From contig JBBHKE010001120.1 of assembly GCA_037447655.1 (NCBI GenBank), forward strand, positions 178,946 to 220,743: a stretch of DNA of 41,798 bases, in the 5' to 3' direction. The notes below the pieces were generated by a model. That model saw nothing but the letters and a program-made list of their open reading frames with translations. It did no database searches and had not been told where the DNA came from. This document shows positions 29,479 through 40,479 of this stretch, in pieces. Positions within the stretch are counted from its first letter, which is position 1. Every line of letters begins with the position of its first letter. The DNA is from Zygnema cylindricum. Its lineage: Eukaryota; Streptophyta; Zygnematophyceae; Zygnematales; Zygnemataceae. A program made the translations under genes and the position numbers.

Positions 29479-30800
29479 GTGAGAGAAGAGACCGAGGACG
29501 AGTCCTCTGAGGACAAGGATGGGGAGTTTCTTCTTGACGAGAGTATGGAGGAGAAGGAGATCCCTCTGAAACAGAAGTGTTCTTTCGGAGCAATTCGGAA
29601 TGCTCCACAGGAAGGATGGATTATCCACTCAGGTGCATCCATGCATATGTGTCATGATAAACATCTCTTTACTAAGCTAAGAAAAATCCCTACTATAGAG
29701 ATAGAGTATGGGGATGGGAGAGTGGTTACAACACATCTAGTGGAATCCGTAGATCTGAAAGTCTTAGTGGAGGGAAAGACTTCTATACTCACCTTGTCAG
29801 ATGTACTCTACATTCCTCAGCTGAGTAAAAATCTTGTCTCTACGTCTGTGTTACATGAAAAAGAGTTTGATACCTTCACTAGAAAGGAAGTCTTTACAGC
29901 TAAGTATGGGGATGAAATTTACTTCACGGCAGATAAGGGTAGCCAATGAATATTTTGGCTTAACCAGAGTAATGAAAAGAAGAATGCTTTCTATATTGGT
30001 GTTCCAAAGTTGATAATTTGGCATAAGCGATTGGGGCATATGCATTTTGATTGGTTAAGGGAAATGAAAAAGCTTGGGGTAGAAGAAGGCATTCCGTTTG
30101 GGGATAATGAAATGATGGATGATTGTAATGCCTGTGCTCAAGGAAAGGCTCACAAAATTCCCTTTCCAAAAGCCACAATATATAGAGGTGAGAAAGTACT
30201 AGATCTGGTCCACAAAGATATCTGAGGACCTACAAAAGTACTTTCGGTTGGAGGAAAGAGGTTTATGTTGCCAAAAACTGATGACTGGTCTAGATACTGT
30301 AGAGTCTACTTCCTAGAAACAAAGTCTGAAACACCAACTTACTTCAAAGAATATAAAGCCCGGAGTGAGAAGTTGCATGGAACCCCCATTAAGAGAATCA
30401 AAAGTAATAATAGGGGAGAATATACCTCTTACCAGTTTGAGGAATACTAGAGAGATGAGGTATTTCAACACCAGAAAATAATACCTTACATCCCGAAACA
30501 AAATAGGGTAGTTGAGAGGTTGAACCGAACACTAGGAGATAGTGTTTGCAATATGTTGGCCGGCAAGAAAAATAGGAAAGAGATTTTGGGCAGAAGCCAT
30601 CAACTGTGCCAACAACATTAAGAATAGAGTCCATACCTCAGCTATAAAGGGAATGACACCTTATGAGAGATGGGTTGGAAGGAAACTAGATATCTCTCAC
30701 CTTAAAGTATTCGGTAGCCAAGTTTACAGTCTTAACACAGATAGGAAAAACTGGAAACTAGATGCTAAGGGAAAACCTGGATACTTTGAATGATATGATG
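29479..30800 (+). pseudogene. copia D protease, GAG-pre-integrase and integrase
   Basis: ORF 29479-29949 contains an acidic linker and the protease. The active-site triad reads HSGAS (WIIHSGASMHMC), Asp replaced by His, so protease activity would be lost. It continues to DVLYIPQLSKNLVSTSVLHE. The GAG-pre-integrase domain is in 30010-30225 (IIWHKRLGHMHFDWLREMKK, CNACAQGKAHKIPFPK). The integrase core follows with stops near 30223 and 30450: DDWSRYCRVYFLETKS, then NNRGEYTSYQFEEY and RVVERLNRTLGDS. The SHLKVFGSQVYSLNTDRKNW segment closes it. Confidence 0.85.
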
Positions 30801-30805
30801 AGGAT

Positions 30806-32200
30806 GTGAAGGGGTGGAGAGTGTATGACTTAGCAAACAAAGATATTATTTTGGACAAGCACCTAGTTGTCATTGATGAAGGGAAGTCATTTGACCCTTT
30901 TAAATATACAAAGAAGATAAGAATCAGATTTGAGTCCAAAGGTAAGGAGGACTCCATCTTTCCTCAAAGGGACATGAGTGAAACAAAGATTGCAAATTCA
31001 CGAGAGATCTCTGATACAGGAGATCCATTGGAAACCTCTCATATTCTTATGGACTTCGAGGAGACAGAAGAAAAGGAACCGGAATCGACTTCCAAGGATT
31101 GGGGAGCTGATGAGATAGTAAGGAGAAATCGAAGACTTCCCTCCATTCCACCTTTGGAGTTTGAGGGAGGGAGAAAGAGCAGCAAAAAGATACAAGAAAA
31201 ACAAGCCGCTCACAAGGTACATAAGCATTTCACCTAGATGAGCCTCAGTCATACTTGGAGGCAATGAACAATCCGGAGAAAGATAGATGGATTAGAGCCA
31301 TAAATGATGAAATGACCTTTATCATGGAAGCAAATACTTGGGAACTAGCAGATTGTCTACCGGTTAGAAAATGGATTGGTTGTAAATGGGTGTTTAAACT
31401 AAAACTGAACCCAGATAATACCGTTGAGAGATATAAGGCTCGATTGGTAGCAAAAGGGTTCACCCAAAAAGAGGGGATTGACTTGAAGAGTACTTTGCTC
31501 CTGTTGTTCAGTTCCCATCAGTAAGGATTCTCCTGAGTTTGGCAACAGCGGAAGACATGGAAATACACAAGATGGATATTAAGTCTTCTTTCTTTAATGG
31601 TGAGTTAGAGGAAGAAATTTTCATGAGGCAACCCAAAGGGTTCGTGGAGGAAGGAGAAGAGAGCAAAGTCTACAGGCTCATAAAGTCCTTATATGGACTG
31701 AAGCACGCTCCCCGACAGTGGAATAAAAAACAAAATGAGTTCCTCACCGGTCTAGGATATATCCGGATCATCTCTAACCATTCTATCTATATTTTTTAAC
31801 ATGAGAATGGTGTCATATTTATTAAAATCTATAAGGATGATTTGCTTCTGCTAAGTAAGTCTTTGGAAAAGATCAATAAGTTAAAGAAAGATCTTAGTAG
31901 CAGATTTGATATGAAAGATTTAGGTGAGGCAAGATACATTTTAGGGATCCAAATGGAGAGAGATAGGGGGAAAATGATTATTAGACTTACTCAGAAAGAA
32001 GCAATAGGTAATATGCTTTAGAAATTTCAGATGGAAAAGGCAAAAAGTTGTACCACTCCCATGGACTTGAAAAAAGTAAGGGATAGGAGTGTAGAAAGAG
32101 GAGTGATAATCTTAGATGATCAGAAGAGTCCACAGGAGAGAGAGTTTATGAAGTCTATCCCAGGAGGTTGTAGGAAGTTTGATGGTATTATGAACTGCTG
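30806..32200 (+). pseudogene. copia D reverse transcriptase
   Basis: A linker ORF (30806-31237; RVYDLANKDIILDKHLVVID, then acidic) precedes the RT. ORF 31255-31524 has EAMNNPEKDRWIRAINDEM and GCKWVFKLKLNPDNTVERYK. After a frameshift, ORF 31539-31799 has HKMDIKSSFFNGELEEEIFM and LIKSLYGLKHAPRQW. The catalytic site reads YKDDLLLLS near 31834-31860, keeping DD. Stops near 31798 and 32020. From about 32170 the sequence no longer matches copia well, so the RT-RNase H connection is scrambled. Confidence 0.85.
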
Positions 32201-32296
32201 AGCCGGACGTAGGGCGTGGTAAAGTCTTGCGATCTAGGAAGAGGTGGGAGGAAGCGAAGTTGTGATATCCGCTAGTAACGAGAGAGTTATGGTGCG

Positions 32297-32785
32297 TTGG
32301 AGAAACGATATCACTGCCCAGGTGATGCCACTTATGGGGATGCACCGATGAGAAGATGCACTCCTAGGTATGTGTTGTATGTGGGGGAAGGTGCTTGCTG
32401 TTCGAGCAGTAAGCAACAAAAGGTGGTTGCTGAGTCTACTATGGAGGCTGAGTATATGGCCTCTTGTTCTGCTGTGAAAGAGTTGATGTGGATAAAGTCC
32501 TTGTTGCAAGAACTGGGGTATATGAAAAAGGGAATGCATGAAGTGTTCTGTGATAATCAAGCTGCCATTGCAATTGCAACTAATTAAAAACATCATTTCA
32601 AGGCTAAACATATCGACATGAGGTTGAGTTTTATGAGAGAAAAAGTTGAGAATAAGATTGTGAATCTTGTATATAGATCACATGAGGAAATGGTGGTTGA
32701 TATGATGACAAAACCAGTGCCTACTCCCAAGTTTAAATATTGCAGAAAAAAGTGTGGACTAAAATTGAAGTTAAAGTTAGACTAT
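32297..32785 (+). pseudogene. copia D RNase H
   Basis: ORF 32297-32587 includes SSSKQQKVVAESTMEAEYMA, the conserved copia RNase H signature, then MWIKSLLQELGYMKKGMHEV and CDNQAAIAIATN. After one stop it continues with KHIDMRLSFMREKVENK and DMMTKPVPTPKF, the usual C-terminus. It lies just upstream of the polypurine tract, as expected. Confidence 0.88.
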
Positions 32786-32798
32786 AAAATAAGGAGAG

Positions 32799-33053
32799 TG
32801 TTGAAATTATTTGATTTATATGGTATTTTCTAGGTTCAAATAGATTTGTACAATAGAAAAAGAAAAGGGTGGACAGCCTGCCTCCACCTCCTCTCTCTAC
32901 CCACCATACTTGTTGTAGTCACTAAGGGATAGAGAGGGTGGTTGAGCCATGGCTGTCCTAGTTAAGCATGCAGGACTAAAGAGTGACTTATGTCACTCTG
33001 AACATAAGGTTGAGTGCGGTAGGACTCGAACCTCCGACCGACACAGCGAGGCG
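32799..33053 (+). repeat. copia D 3' LTR, first part (split by a nested element)
   Basis: Starts TGTTGAAATTATTTG directly after the polypurine tract. It is interrupted at 33053 by the family C element and resumes at 37327. A perfect box B-type sequence on the minus strand (33022-33032, GGTTCGAGTCC) belongs to its tRNA-like segment. Confidence 0.85.
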
Positions 33054-34221
33054 TGAAACTCTTTGTGCTCCATTGCCCATAGAAATCGCAAATCCAAAAG
33101 AAGTTAATCTAGATAATACCGACTCCAAGTTGATATAAACCCAAATAACTGACCCCTTGACAAACAAAAACCCATTATAGCTTCATCCCTGTGAAATAAG
33201 ACTTTCTGTATGCTCAATTGCACCACAGAATGCAAAGTTAGAATATGAGTTTTGGACACATTCACCCACTTTGACTTTCCCTTAAAAATGCAGCCACCAT
33301 GGCAAGCAAAAACTCTGACCGAATACAACCCTGTGTAGCGTGGACTCCCTTGAGTCCGCAGCAAAAAAAATCACTGAAAATGGTCAAGTAAATTGATTTA
33401 TATTAAATGACAAAGTTTGCCGATTTATACAAATGCTCTCTGGGAGAGAGGTGGCTACCTACTAAAATTATTCTAAGTCCTAAATCCCTCTCTTAACCCC
33501 CTAGTACTGAGGTACGGACCAATCATAGGATTGTACCGTACAAAAAGTACAAGTATCTGAGTACTTTATGCACGGTATTTGTACTATATGGCCAAAAAAG
33601 TGACATCTGTCACATCTGAATTTAATATCGTGCGATCCGAAGATTCCGTAAACAAGTAAGATGTTGCCACGTGTCATCCGGATTGGCGGCGTCCAAAAAC
33701 CGCCGAAATTTCCAATAAGTACAGACGGCTGTTCGGTGAACCGTTGGATCATATTTCACACTTTTAATTTCGTCCGTTGAAACAAATGTCTTCGACATTT
33801 GTTTCGTGCGCCCCGTATTAATTTAGTGCGGTACCATTCCATATACGTTCCGTTTGGTTTCGTTGTTAAATGGATGTCCGGGCGCATAAACACTATGTAT
33901 TATTCAAACCATATAGATGTATCAATCACCTCTACATCTAATGGTTAATGTTGGGGGCTATAGTTTTACGGTCTTCGGCTGGAGGTACCAGGATCAATTC
34001 CTATGCCTTCCGGCCACCTTTTGTTAACGCCTAGACATACTTCCCCTCATCCTATCTCCTTGGCTATTTAGGTAGCTCCCCTCCTACTTGTCTCCTTTGC
34101 AATTTAGGCAGCCATGGTTATCTTTGTCTTCCAATGACTACGACTAATATGGATGACTTAGACACACCATCTGACAAAACAATAAAATAAATCCAGACCT
34201 AGAAAATAACCAAATTTTAAC
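33054..34221 (-). repeat. 3' LTR of the family C element
   Basis: 1168 bp, TGTTAAAATT to GAGTTTCA on the minus strand. It is very similar to its partner at 36157-37321, with scattered substitutions. It contains a tRNA-like segment with box A near 33942 and box B GGATCAATTCC at 33991-34001. A perfect 12-bp hairpin lies at 33779-33805, a G-box at 33668-33673, GTAC palindromes near 33536-33580, a CCAAT box near 33517, and the R hairpin at 33342-33357. Confidence 0.9.
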
Positions 34222-34393
34222 ACTCCCCTTATTTACTAGTCTATTTTTTCTCTCAACTCTCATCAAACAAAACATCACAACAAAAACAAAATCTCACCCT
34301 TCCCCTCCCCCCCTTTTTTCTTTTTTTTTTCTTTTTCTTTTTCTTTTTCTCTTATAAAACATTAATTGAATACCCTTGTGTTTAAAAAGTGTA

Positions 34394-35073
34394 TTAAATG
34401 AGCCAAAATAAACATTTGATTACACATTTTATTTTCATGTCATTTTTCATAAATGTGAGCTCTTGGAGCAAAGATTTTATCCACCTCATCCCTTTTTCAT
34501 CCGAGCAAAATCCAATTTCCCGCTTGCAATTCAAATAGCCAGGCCCATCCCGAATATGCAACACATACCCAAATGCTAACCCTTTTACAGGCACACCTTC
34601 AAAAATGGCATCACTCCCATTAGTGATGTCAAAACCATTACCCCTCAAATTTATACTTAAATCAAGAGTCCCCACTAACTTCCTCGTAAAATCTACATCT
34701 TCTGAACTCATAACTTTATCTATGATTCTCATCCCATTTTCTGAACTTTCCTCGCTCTCTCCCATGGAATTCTTTCCACTATCACTTTCTAATTTTATTT
34801 CCAATAAATATTTCTCCTCCGCTAAACCTTTCATTAATTATTCCTCTTCTCCCCTATCTTTTAAAAACCCCCTCTATAATTAATTCTCCTCTTTCCTCAA
34901 AAGCCGTTGAAGTCTCTCTTTCCGACCAGTTTTCTACTTCCAAAATATCTATGAAACTATCCTCAATATTTTGAACTCCCTCAAGTATCTCCTCTCTCTT
35001 TACCTCCCTTATACCTCCAAAAGCACATTGTTGCTTCCGTGGAATTTCTGTGTGCTTTTCTCTCTTCCCTATA
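34394..35073 (-). pseudogene. unknown post-gag segment with an RNase H scrap (family C)
   Basis: I do not recognise the main part. It is acidic (E/S-rich) in broken frames from 35073, then an ORF at 34834-34394 (146 codons) with KLVGTLDLSINLRGNGFDIT and FGYVLHIRDGPGYLNCKREI. Near its end is RWIKSLLQELTFMKNDMK, matching the copia D RNase H segment WIKSLLQELGYMKKGM, so pol was deleted to this point. Protease, integrase and RT are absent. Whether the middle is captured sequence or an unusual linker is open. Confidence 0.5.
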
Positions 35074-36126
35074 CTACCGTACGGAGAAGCTCCAACATAT
35101 CTTCATCCTCTTTCTCCTCTTCCCCTTCGTCCTCCTCATCCACATTCCAACTTCTAAGTTTTTCCAAACAAGGGCATTCTCCATATAATGACCCGGTTCC
35201 CTACAAAAGAAGCAAACCCCTTTTTTCAAAGCTCCCGTTTCTTTTCCTCTCCCTCTCCTTCTATCGAAGTTCCAATAAGATTTACCTTTGTCTTTCTTCC
35301 TCTCATCACGCTTCCGCTCGTCACCGACGTTCCTAACATCACGCTTCCGCCAATCACCACCAGCTGTAAATGCATTCACCTTGTCACTTCCCCTACGAAG
35401 CTCCAAAGTGCTTTCCCTCAAAAGAATTATCCCCATGGTAAAGCTCCAAGTCCACGAGAAGCCATCAATTACATGCATACGACAAATGATGTTTTCGTAC
35501 TCATCTGGGAGTTTCATGAGTAGTGTATTAATCTTTCTCTCCTCAGATTCTACATATCCCGCACTAGCAAGCTCAACATATAACGCAGCAATATCATTGC
35601 AAAACTCTATCATGTTACGGCCTTTATAAACATAGGCCTCTATTTCCTGTTTTACTAACTGCTGCCTCTGAATAGTCCCACTCTTATAAATCTGAATTAG
35701 TGCTTCCCATATCTCTGAAGACTTTGTTAGACTTAAAAGAGTGATAGCTATGGACTTAGACACATATCTAAGTATAAGATGTTTTGCTATAGTGTTTTTG
35801 TATTCCCATATTTTTCTGTCACTTTCTTCAGTTTTTATCCCTACAAGTGGTACCATAGCTGAGAGCCTAGCTCCCCTCACCATAGGTGTCCCTTTTTCCT
35901 TCTCCCCTATTTCCCCATCCAATGAAAGGTTTTTCCTTTCAACTACCATTCCATCTGAACTCCAGTTGATATTCTGGGCAGCCTCAGATGATTCTCTTTA
36001 GTTAACTCCTCCAAAGCCAGGCGGCGGACATCTCTCTTGTCCCGAAACAATTCCCCATAAGTGCTTCTCGAAAAGCAATCCCTCCATTGTAAACTCCCAA
36101 TAAGTGAAGTCTGTTCCATCGAACAT
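35074..36126 (-). pseudogene. copia-type gag of the family C element
   Basis: The likely start is the Met at 36126, 16 nt after the primer-binding-like site: MFDGTDFTYWEFTMEGLLFE, the usual copia gag opening. One TAA near 36000 is the only stop before a long ORF (35949-35074, 291 codons). That ORF has SEIWEALIQIYKSGTIQRQQ, NMIEFCNDIAALYVELASAG, KINTLLMKLPDEYENIICRM and a basic region. A zinc knuckle CFFCREPGHYMENA has the last Cys replaced by Ala. It resembles the gag of copia D. It is the least decayed coding region in the window and could have been functional recently. Confidence 0.82.
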
Positions 36127-36156
36127 AGGCACCCTATATGGTGGGCTCATTACCCA

Positions 36157-37321
36157 AAACTATGTTTGCTCCATTGCCCACATAATTCGCAGATCCAAAA
36201 GAAGCTAATCTAGATAGTGCTGACTCCAAGTTGATATAAACCCAAATGAATGACACCTTAACAATCAAAAACCCATTATAGCTTCACCTCTGTGAAATAA
36301 GACTTTCTGTGTGCTCAGTTCCACCACAAAATGCAAAGTTAGAATATGAGATTTGGACATATTCACCCACTTTGACTTTCCCTTAAAAATGCAGCCACCC
36401 TGGCAGGCAAAAATTTGACTGACTATACCCTTGTGTAGCCTAGACTGCTGTGAGTTCGTGGCAAAAAGAATCACTGAAAATGGTCAAGTAAATTGATTTA
36501 TATTAAATGACAAAGTTTGCCGATTTATACAGATGCTCTATGGGAGAGAGGTGGCTACCTACTAAAATTATCATAAGTCCTAAATCCCTCTCTAAACCCC
36601 CTAGTACTGAGGTACAGACCAATCACAGAATTGTACCGTACAAAAAGTACAAGTATCTGAGTACTTTATGTACGGTATTTGTACTATATGGCCAAAACAG
36701 TGACATCTATCACATATGAATTTGTTATCGTGCGATCGAAGATTCCGTGAACAAGTAAGATGATGCCACGTGTCATCCGGATTGGCGACGTCCAAAAACC
36801 GCCAAAATTGCCAATAAGTACAGACGGCTGTCCGGTGAACCGTTGGATCACATTTCACACTTTTAATTTCGTCCGTTGAAACAAATGTCTTCGACATTTG
36901 TTTCGTGCGCCCCGTATTAATTTAGTGCGGTACCATTCCATGTACGTTTCGTTTGGTTTTGTTGTTAAATGGATGTCCGGCCGCATAAACACTATGTATC
37001 ATTCAAACCATATAGATGTATCAATCACCTCTATATCTAATGGTTAATGTTGGGGGCTATAATTTTACGGTCTTCGGCTGGAGGTACCAGGATCAATTCC
37101 TATGCCTTCTGGCCACCTTCTGTTAACGCCTAGACATACTTCCCCTCAACCTGTCTCCTTGGCTATTTAGGCAGCTCCCTTGCTACCTATCTCCTTTTCA
37201 ATGTAGGCAGCCATGGTTATCTTTGTCTTCCAGTGACTACGACAAGTATGGATGACTTAGACAGACCATCTGACAAAACAATAAAATAAATCCAAACCTA
37301 GAAAATACCCGAATTTTAACA
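36157..37321 (-). repeat. 5' LTR of the family C element
   Basis: About 1165 bp, with the same module order as its partner: tRNA-like segment with box B at 37090-37100, 12-bp hairpin at 36878-36904, G-box at 36767-36772, GTAC palindromes near 36636-36680, CCAAT box near 36619. The R hairpin (about 36430-36445) is more degenerate than in the 3' LTR. The downstream end is slightly diverged, so the exact terminal base is uncertain by 1-2 nt. Confidence 0.88.
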
Positions 37322-38085
37322 AGGCGTAGCCGTCAGCTACTACTGGTCTGTCGTAGAAGTTCGTTGAAATACATAGGGTGTGATATTTATTTAAACTATG
37401 TTTTGACCTTGAATCCGATTAACGGAATGACAAATGAAACAACATAGAACCAAGTAATATATAGTGCGAAACATTATCTCGCACGAAATAAATGAATCGT
37501 ACATTTGTTTCGACGAATAATATTGACTGTCGGTTTGTAATCCGACGGCACATATCGCTGCCAAAATCGCGGAATGGTCACCTTGGCGGTTTGTGGGCGT
37601 GGCGTGACGTGGCGTGACTTGGCAACACGTGGAGAGATAACATTCGGCCGCGGGAATTCAGGAGAACAGAAGGACGAGTTAAAAGCGGACACGCGTCCAC
37701 TCAATGGCCTTCCCGTACACATGCCGTAGAGAAAGTACATCGGCCGTAGTACCTTTCTGTACCATGCAGTTATGTGATTGGTTTGTACTTCAGTAGATAG
37801 GGATTGTGAGAGGGATTTGGACTTAGCATACTTTTGGGTAGACCTCTCTCTCTTTGAGAGTTTGTAAAAATTGGCATTTTTGCCACCTCATAACTAATCG
37901 ACTGATTGGCCGTTTTCAGTGATTCTTTTTCTTACGGACTTAGGGGAGTCCAGCCTGCGCAGGGGTGCAGTCAGATTGTCTATTTGCTCTCTTGGGCAGC
38001 TATGGTTGTGGCTTGAAGTGGGTAAGTTAAAAATTATCTAGAGGCTTCTTAAATTTTGTAGTCCAATGGAGGACACAAAATTGCA
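37322..38085 (+). repeat. copia D 3' LTR, second part
   Basis: Continuation of 32799-33053 after the nested element and its duplicated AGGCG. It contains an inverted repeat GAAATAAATG...CATTTGTTTC near 37485-37510, a G-box at 37626-37631, GTAC palindromes near 37712-37765, a CCAAT box near 37772, and hairpin GGACTT-AGGG-GAGTCC at 37936-37951. It ends GGACACAAAATTGCA at 38085. Joined length is about 1014 bp, close to the 1039-bp family B solo LTR, which it resembles at its 3' end. Confidence 0.85.
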
Positions 38086-39525
38086 TCTTTCAAGATTATA
38101 TGCATCTAATATTAACCCACGTGATACAACTTGAATGAGCCACACAAATCAAAAGTGGTTTAATGTCGCGACCTAATGGAAGGTACGCCTTTCAGTAAAA
38201 TTTTCCGTACAATTACTGAGACGCCTAATGGAAGTCTACCCTTAGATTACGATCCTTTGAGTATCTGGGAGAAAACATCGACCTCCGAATTACATTTTGG
38301 TCTTCATTTGCGAAATAATCGCTCCATCCGCCTCAGTAATGGTGAACCTACCTCGCGAAGGTGAGTTCACCATCACAAAACCATTCAATTCGCTACACCT
38401 GGACGATAGACACGTGCGTCGATGAAAATTGGAATTTTTTCACACGTCCCAAAGTCACGTGCCTTCGGACAAGGTGACTGTAAAATCTTTGCCGAGATGA
38501 AATATGGTTTTTTCCTGAAAGTCAGCAGAGTGAAAAAGATCTCTGAGGTACATCGACGCGGTACACTTGCGAAGTACACATACATAATACGCAAGTACGG
38601 ATTTCCATACGAAAATGGTCGGTTTTCAAATCTTTGACGATTTTAGAGATTTGATCGTCACCTTACGTGGAGCCACCCAAATTAGAACACGTATGTAAAA
38701 ACTTATTTACAGACGATACGTGATGTAACCGAGGCCTCTGAAATACATAAATTTGTCTGTCCGTACTATTACATAGATCTCTTGATCATATTTCAAAAGT
38801 AGGCGTTTTTATGCTAGGCACAAAACTCGCATAGAGTACGCATACTGTATGTGTGTGCGTTGTGCACACTTTTGTATGAACGTACGGATCTGACTTATCA
38901 TCATAGTACAGCGCACGCGGCCGGACGAAATTGTTTAGCGAACTAACGTGTAGGATGACATTCCGCGGGGAAAAGAAAACCGGAAATAAAAAATAACCCG
39001 AAAAAAAAAACCCGGAAAAAAAACCCGGAAAAAAAAAAACAAAAAAAAAAAACAAAGAAAAAAAAAACTCGGACCTAAGTCCTATCGTAAGTTGTGTTAT
39101 GGGCTTTTCATGTGATCTTCTTAGATCGCTACTTTGACCAGCGACTGTCTGATCTTCCAAATCTGACGGTTTAAATAAAATATACCTCAAAACCCACAGA
39201 AAAATAAAAATTTGTCCGAATGTTTTTCAAAATTTAGACATGACCTTTAATTCTCTTTTGATCGATGTGCAACTCAACCTTGCTACTATTATTTTTCATT
39301 TTTCGACCAATACAATATGGGTCTTAAGGCCATATTGTATGTTTTGCGTATAATGGCATATTGTATGGGCCTACTTTCACCTACTTTTGAACTATGCTCC
39401 TGATGTAACCATACCCATAATAATAGGCAAAATATGACGATAAAAAATGCGACTGTATATTTTTTTGTTTTAGTTATGGAATTCGCGCTAACATCTCCGT
39501 GCGAAAATCACACACGATATCGAAA
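38086..39525. other. unrecognised intergenic sequence
   Basis: No convincing gene. Short ORFs (for example 38176-38364 and 38422-38637) have no recognisable motif. Features seen: an 8-bp TCAAATCT...AGATTTGA dyad near 38626-38655; an A-rich tract with repeated 'aaaacccgg' at about 38965-39070; and near 39309-39340 an inverted repeat TACAATATGG-N9-CCATATTGTA, with a further partial copy just downstream. Confidence 0.4.
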
Positions 39526-39528
39526 TTA

Positions 39529-40476
39529 GGGTACGTCCCCATGTAATCGGTACTTTGATAAAGTATTTTGGACTGTAGTAAGGATTCTCCGTACTACTTT
39601 GAAGAGCGTCCCTATGTGCGAAAATGAAATCGGAACTTTAGAATGTGACGGTTGTAGACGTAGGTACAACTTGTGACGATTGAAGGCGACTACGAAACTT
39701 CCGACGATTAGTGACGCCAACAAAAACAACGACAGTGGTAGACGTCTAGATTTTTGTGAAATCGTAGATGTTTAGGGTTTGGTGATATTGTGACGTCACG
39801 CTCACCTGTGACAACGTCGACGTCACTAATTCAATAACTTTCTGCCATGGTTTTCCGATTTCGTTTTTTCTACTTTTCTCGCTCGACTTGCCATTTAAAA
39901 AAAAACCTAAAAAATGTCAAAAATAATATTTTTAAAATATCTTTCATTTTTTACCAATATTGTCGTGTCTCATTCTACATAGTGTGAGATAAAAGCGATA
40001 GTGTGAGAGGGAGAGGGGAGAGGCGACGACGGGGCAAAATTTTGCAAAGGACCCCATGAATGAAAGTGGAGGTCCGAGACCCCTGCAGATTTTTTTTCGT
40101 ACATGCGCGTGACGGGCACGGAGAAAAATAGAGAGGACTCTCCCTCGTCCTAAATTTTTCACATTCTTGTGGCGCGTGCGTGGGTCATTTTTCATTCGCT
40201 GTTTGGGCGGTTCTTGAACCAAAATCACCTCCTCGAGGTGATTTTGGTTTAAGCTTTTTTTTGGGCTGGATTCTCTTGCCCGGGGGTGGAAAAGGGGAAA
40301 ACGCCAAAATGCATTCACATGACGACAAACATGCCGTACATCCAAAGTGAATTGGCGTATACTTTAATTTGGTAAACATAATTTTCTCGTACGGTTAAAG
40401 TTTTTTTCAAAGTTCCCTGAATTTTAGGGCAAAAAGATAGAGAAAAGTAGATACTTTAATACATGGGGACGTACCC
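39529..40476. mobile_element. PIF/Harbinger-like MITE (948 bp)
   Basis: Perfect 17-bp terminal inverted repeats GGGTACGTCCCCATGTA (39529-39545) and its reverse complement (40460-40476) are flanked on both sides by TTA (39526-39528 and 40477-40479). A 3-bp TTA/TAA target duplication with GGG/GGC-starting ends is the hallmark of PIF/Harbinger and Tourist-like elements. There is no transposase ORF, so it is non-autonomous. Contains a strong internal hairpin at 40213-40253. Confidence 0.75.
40213..40253. repeat. 19-bp-arm inverted repeat inside the MITE
   Basis: Arms 40213-40231 and 40235-40253 pair over 19 bp with a single G-T mismatch around a CTC loop; the inner 15 bp (AACCAAAATCACCTC) are perfect. 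It lies inside the MITE, about 220 bp from its right end. Confidence 0.85.
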
Positions 40477-40479
40477 TTA

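Larger units (their letters stand above)
28703..32798 (+). mobile_element. copia family D, internal region of a decayed full-length element
   Basis: Domain order is gag, protease, GAG-pre-integrase, integrase, RT, RNase H, the classic Ty1/copia order. A polypurine tract (aaaataaggagag, 32786-32798) and a 3' LTR follow. The upstream LTR at 27685-28702 belongs to a different subfamily by its start and end, so the true 5' LTR may be lost. No primer-binding site is clear. Many stops show it is non-autonomous today. Confidence 0.85.
33054..37321 (-). mobile_element. complete non-autonomous copia element, family C
   Basis: Two LTRs of nearly equal length (33054-34221 and about 36157-37321) flank about 1.9 kb. 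The 5-bp target duplication AGGCG is present on both sides (33049-33053 and 37322-37326). A polypurine tract (revcomp of 34222-34234) abuts the 3' LTR. A primer-binding-like TGGGTAATGAGCCC, similar to the tRNA-Met site TGGTATCAGAGCC, follows the 5' LTR (revcomp of 36143-36156). Inside are a gag and an unknown segment but no pol apart from a short RNase H scrap. It is inserted in the copia D 3' LTR. Confidence 0.9.

Noticed and set aside
38965-39070. A-rich tract as the tail of a SINE or LINE
   Set aside because: No RT, tRNA head or target duplication is visible next to it; it reads as low-complexity aaaacccgg repeats.
39944-40345. 133-codon minus-strand ORF as a gene
   Set aside because: It lies wholly inside the MITE, crosses its internal hairpin, and shows no domain.
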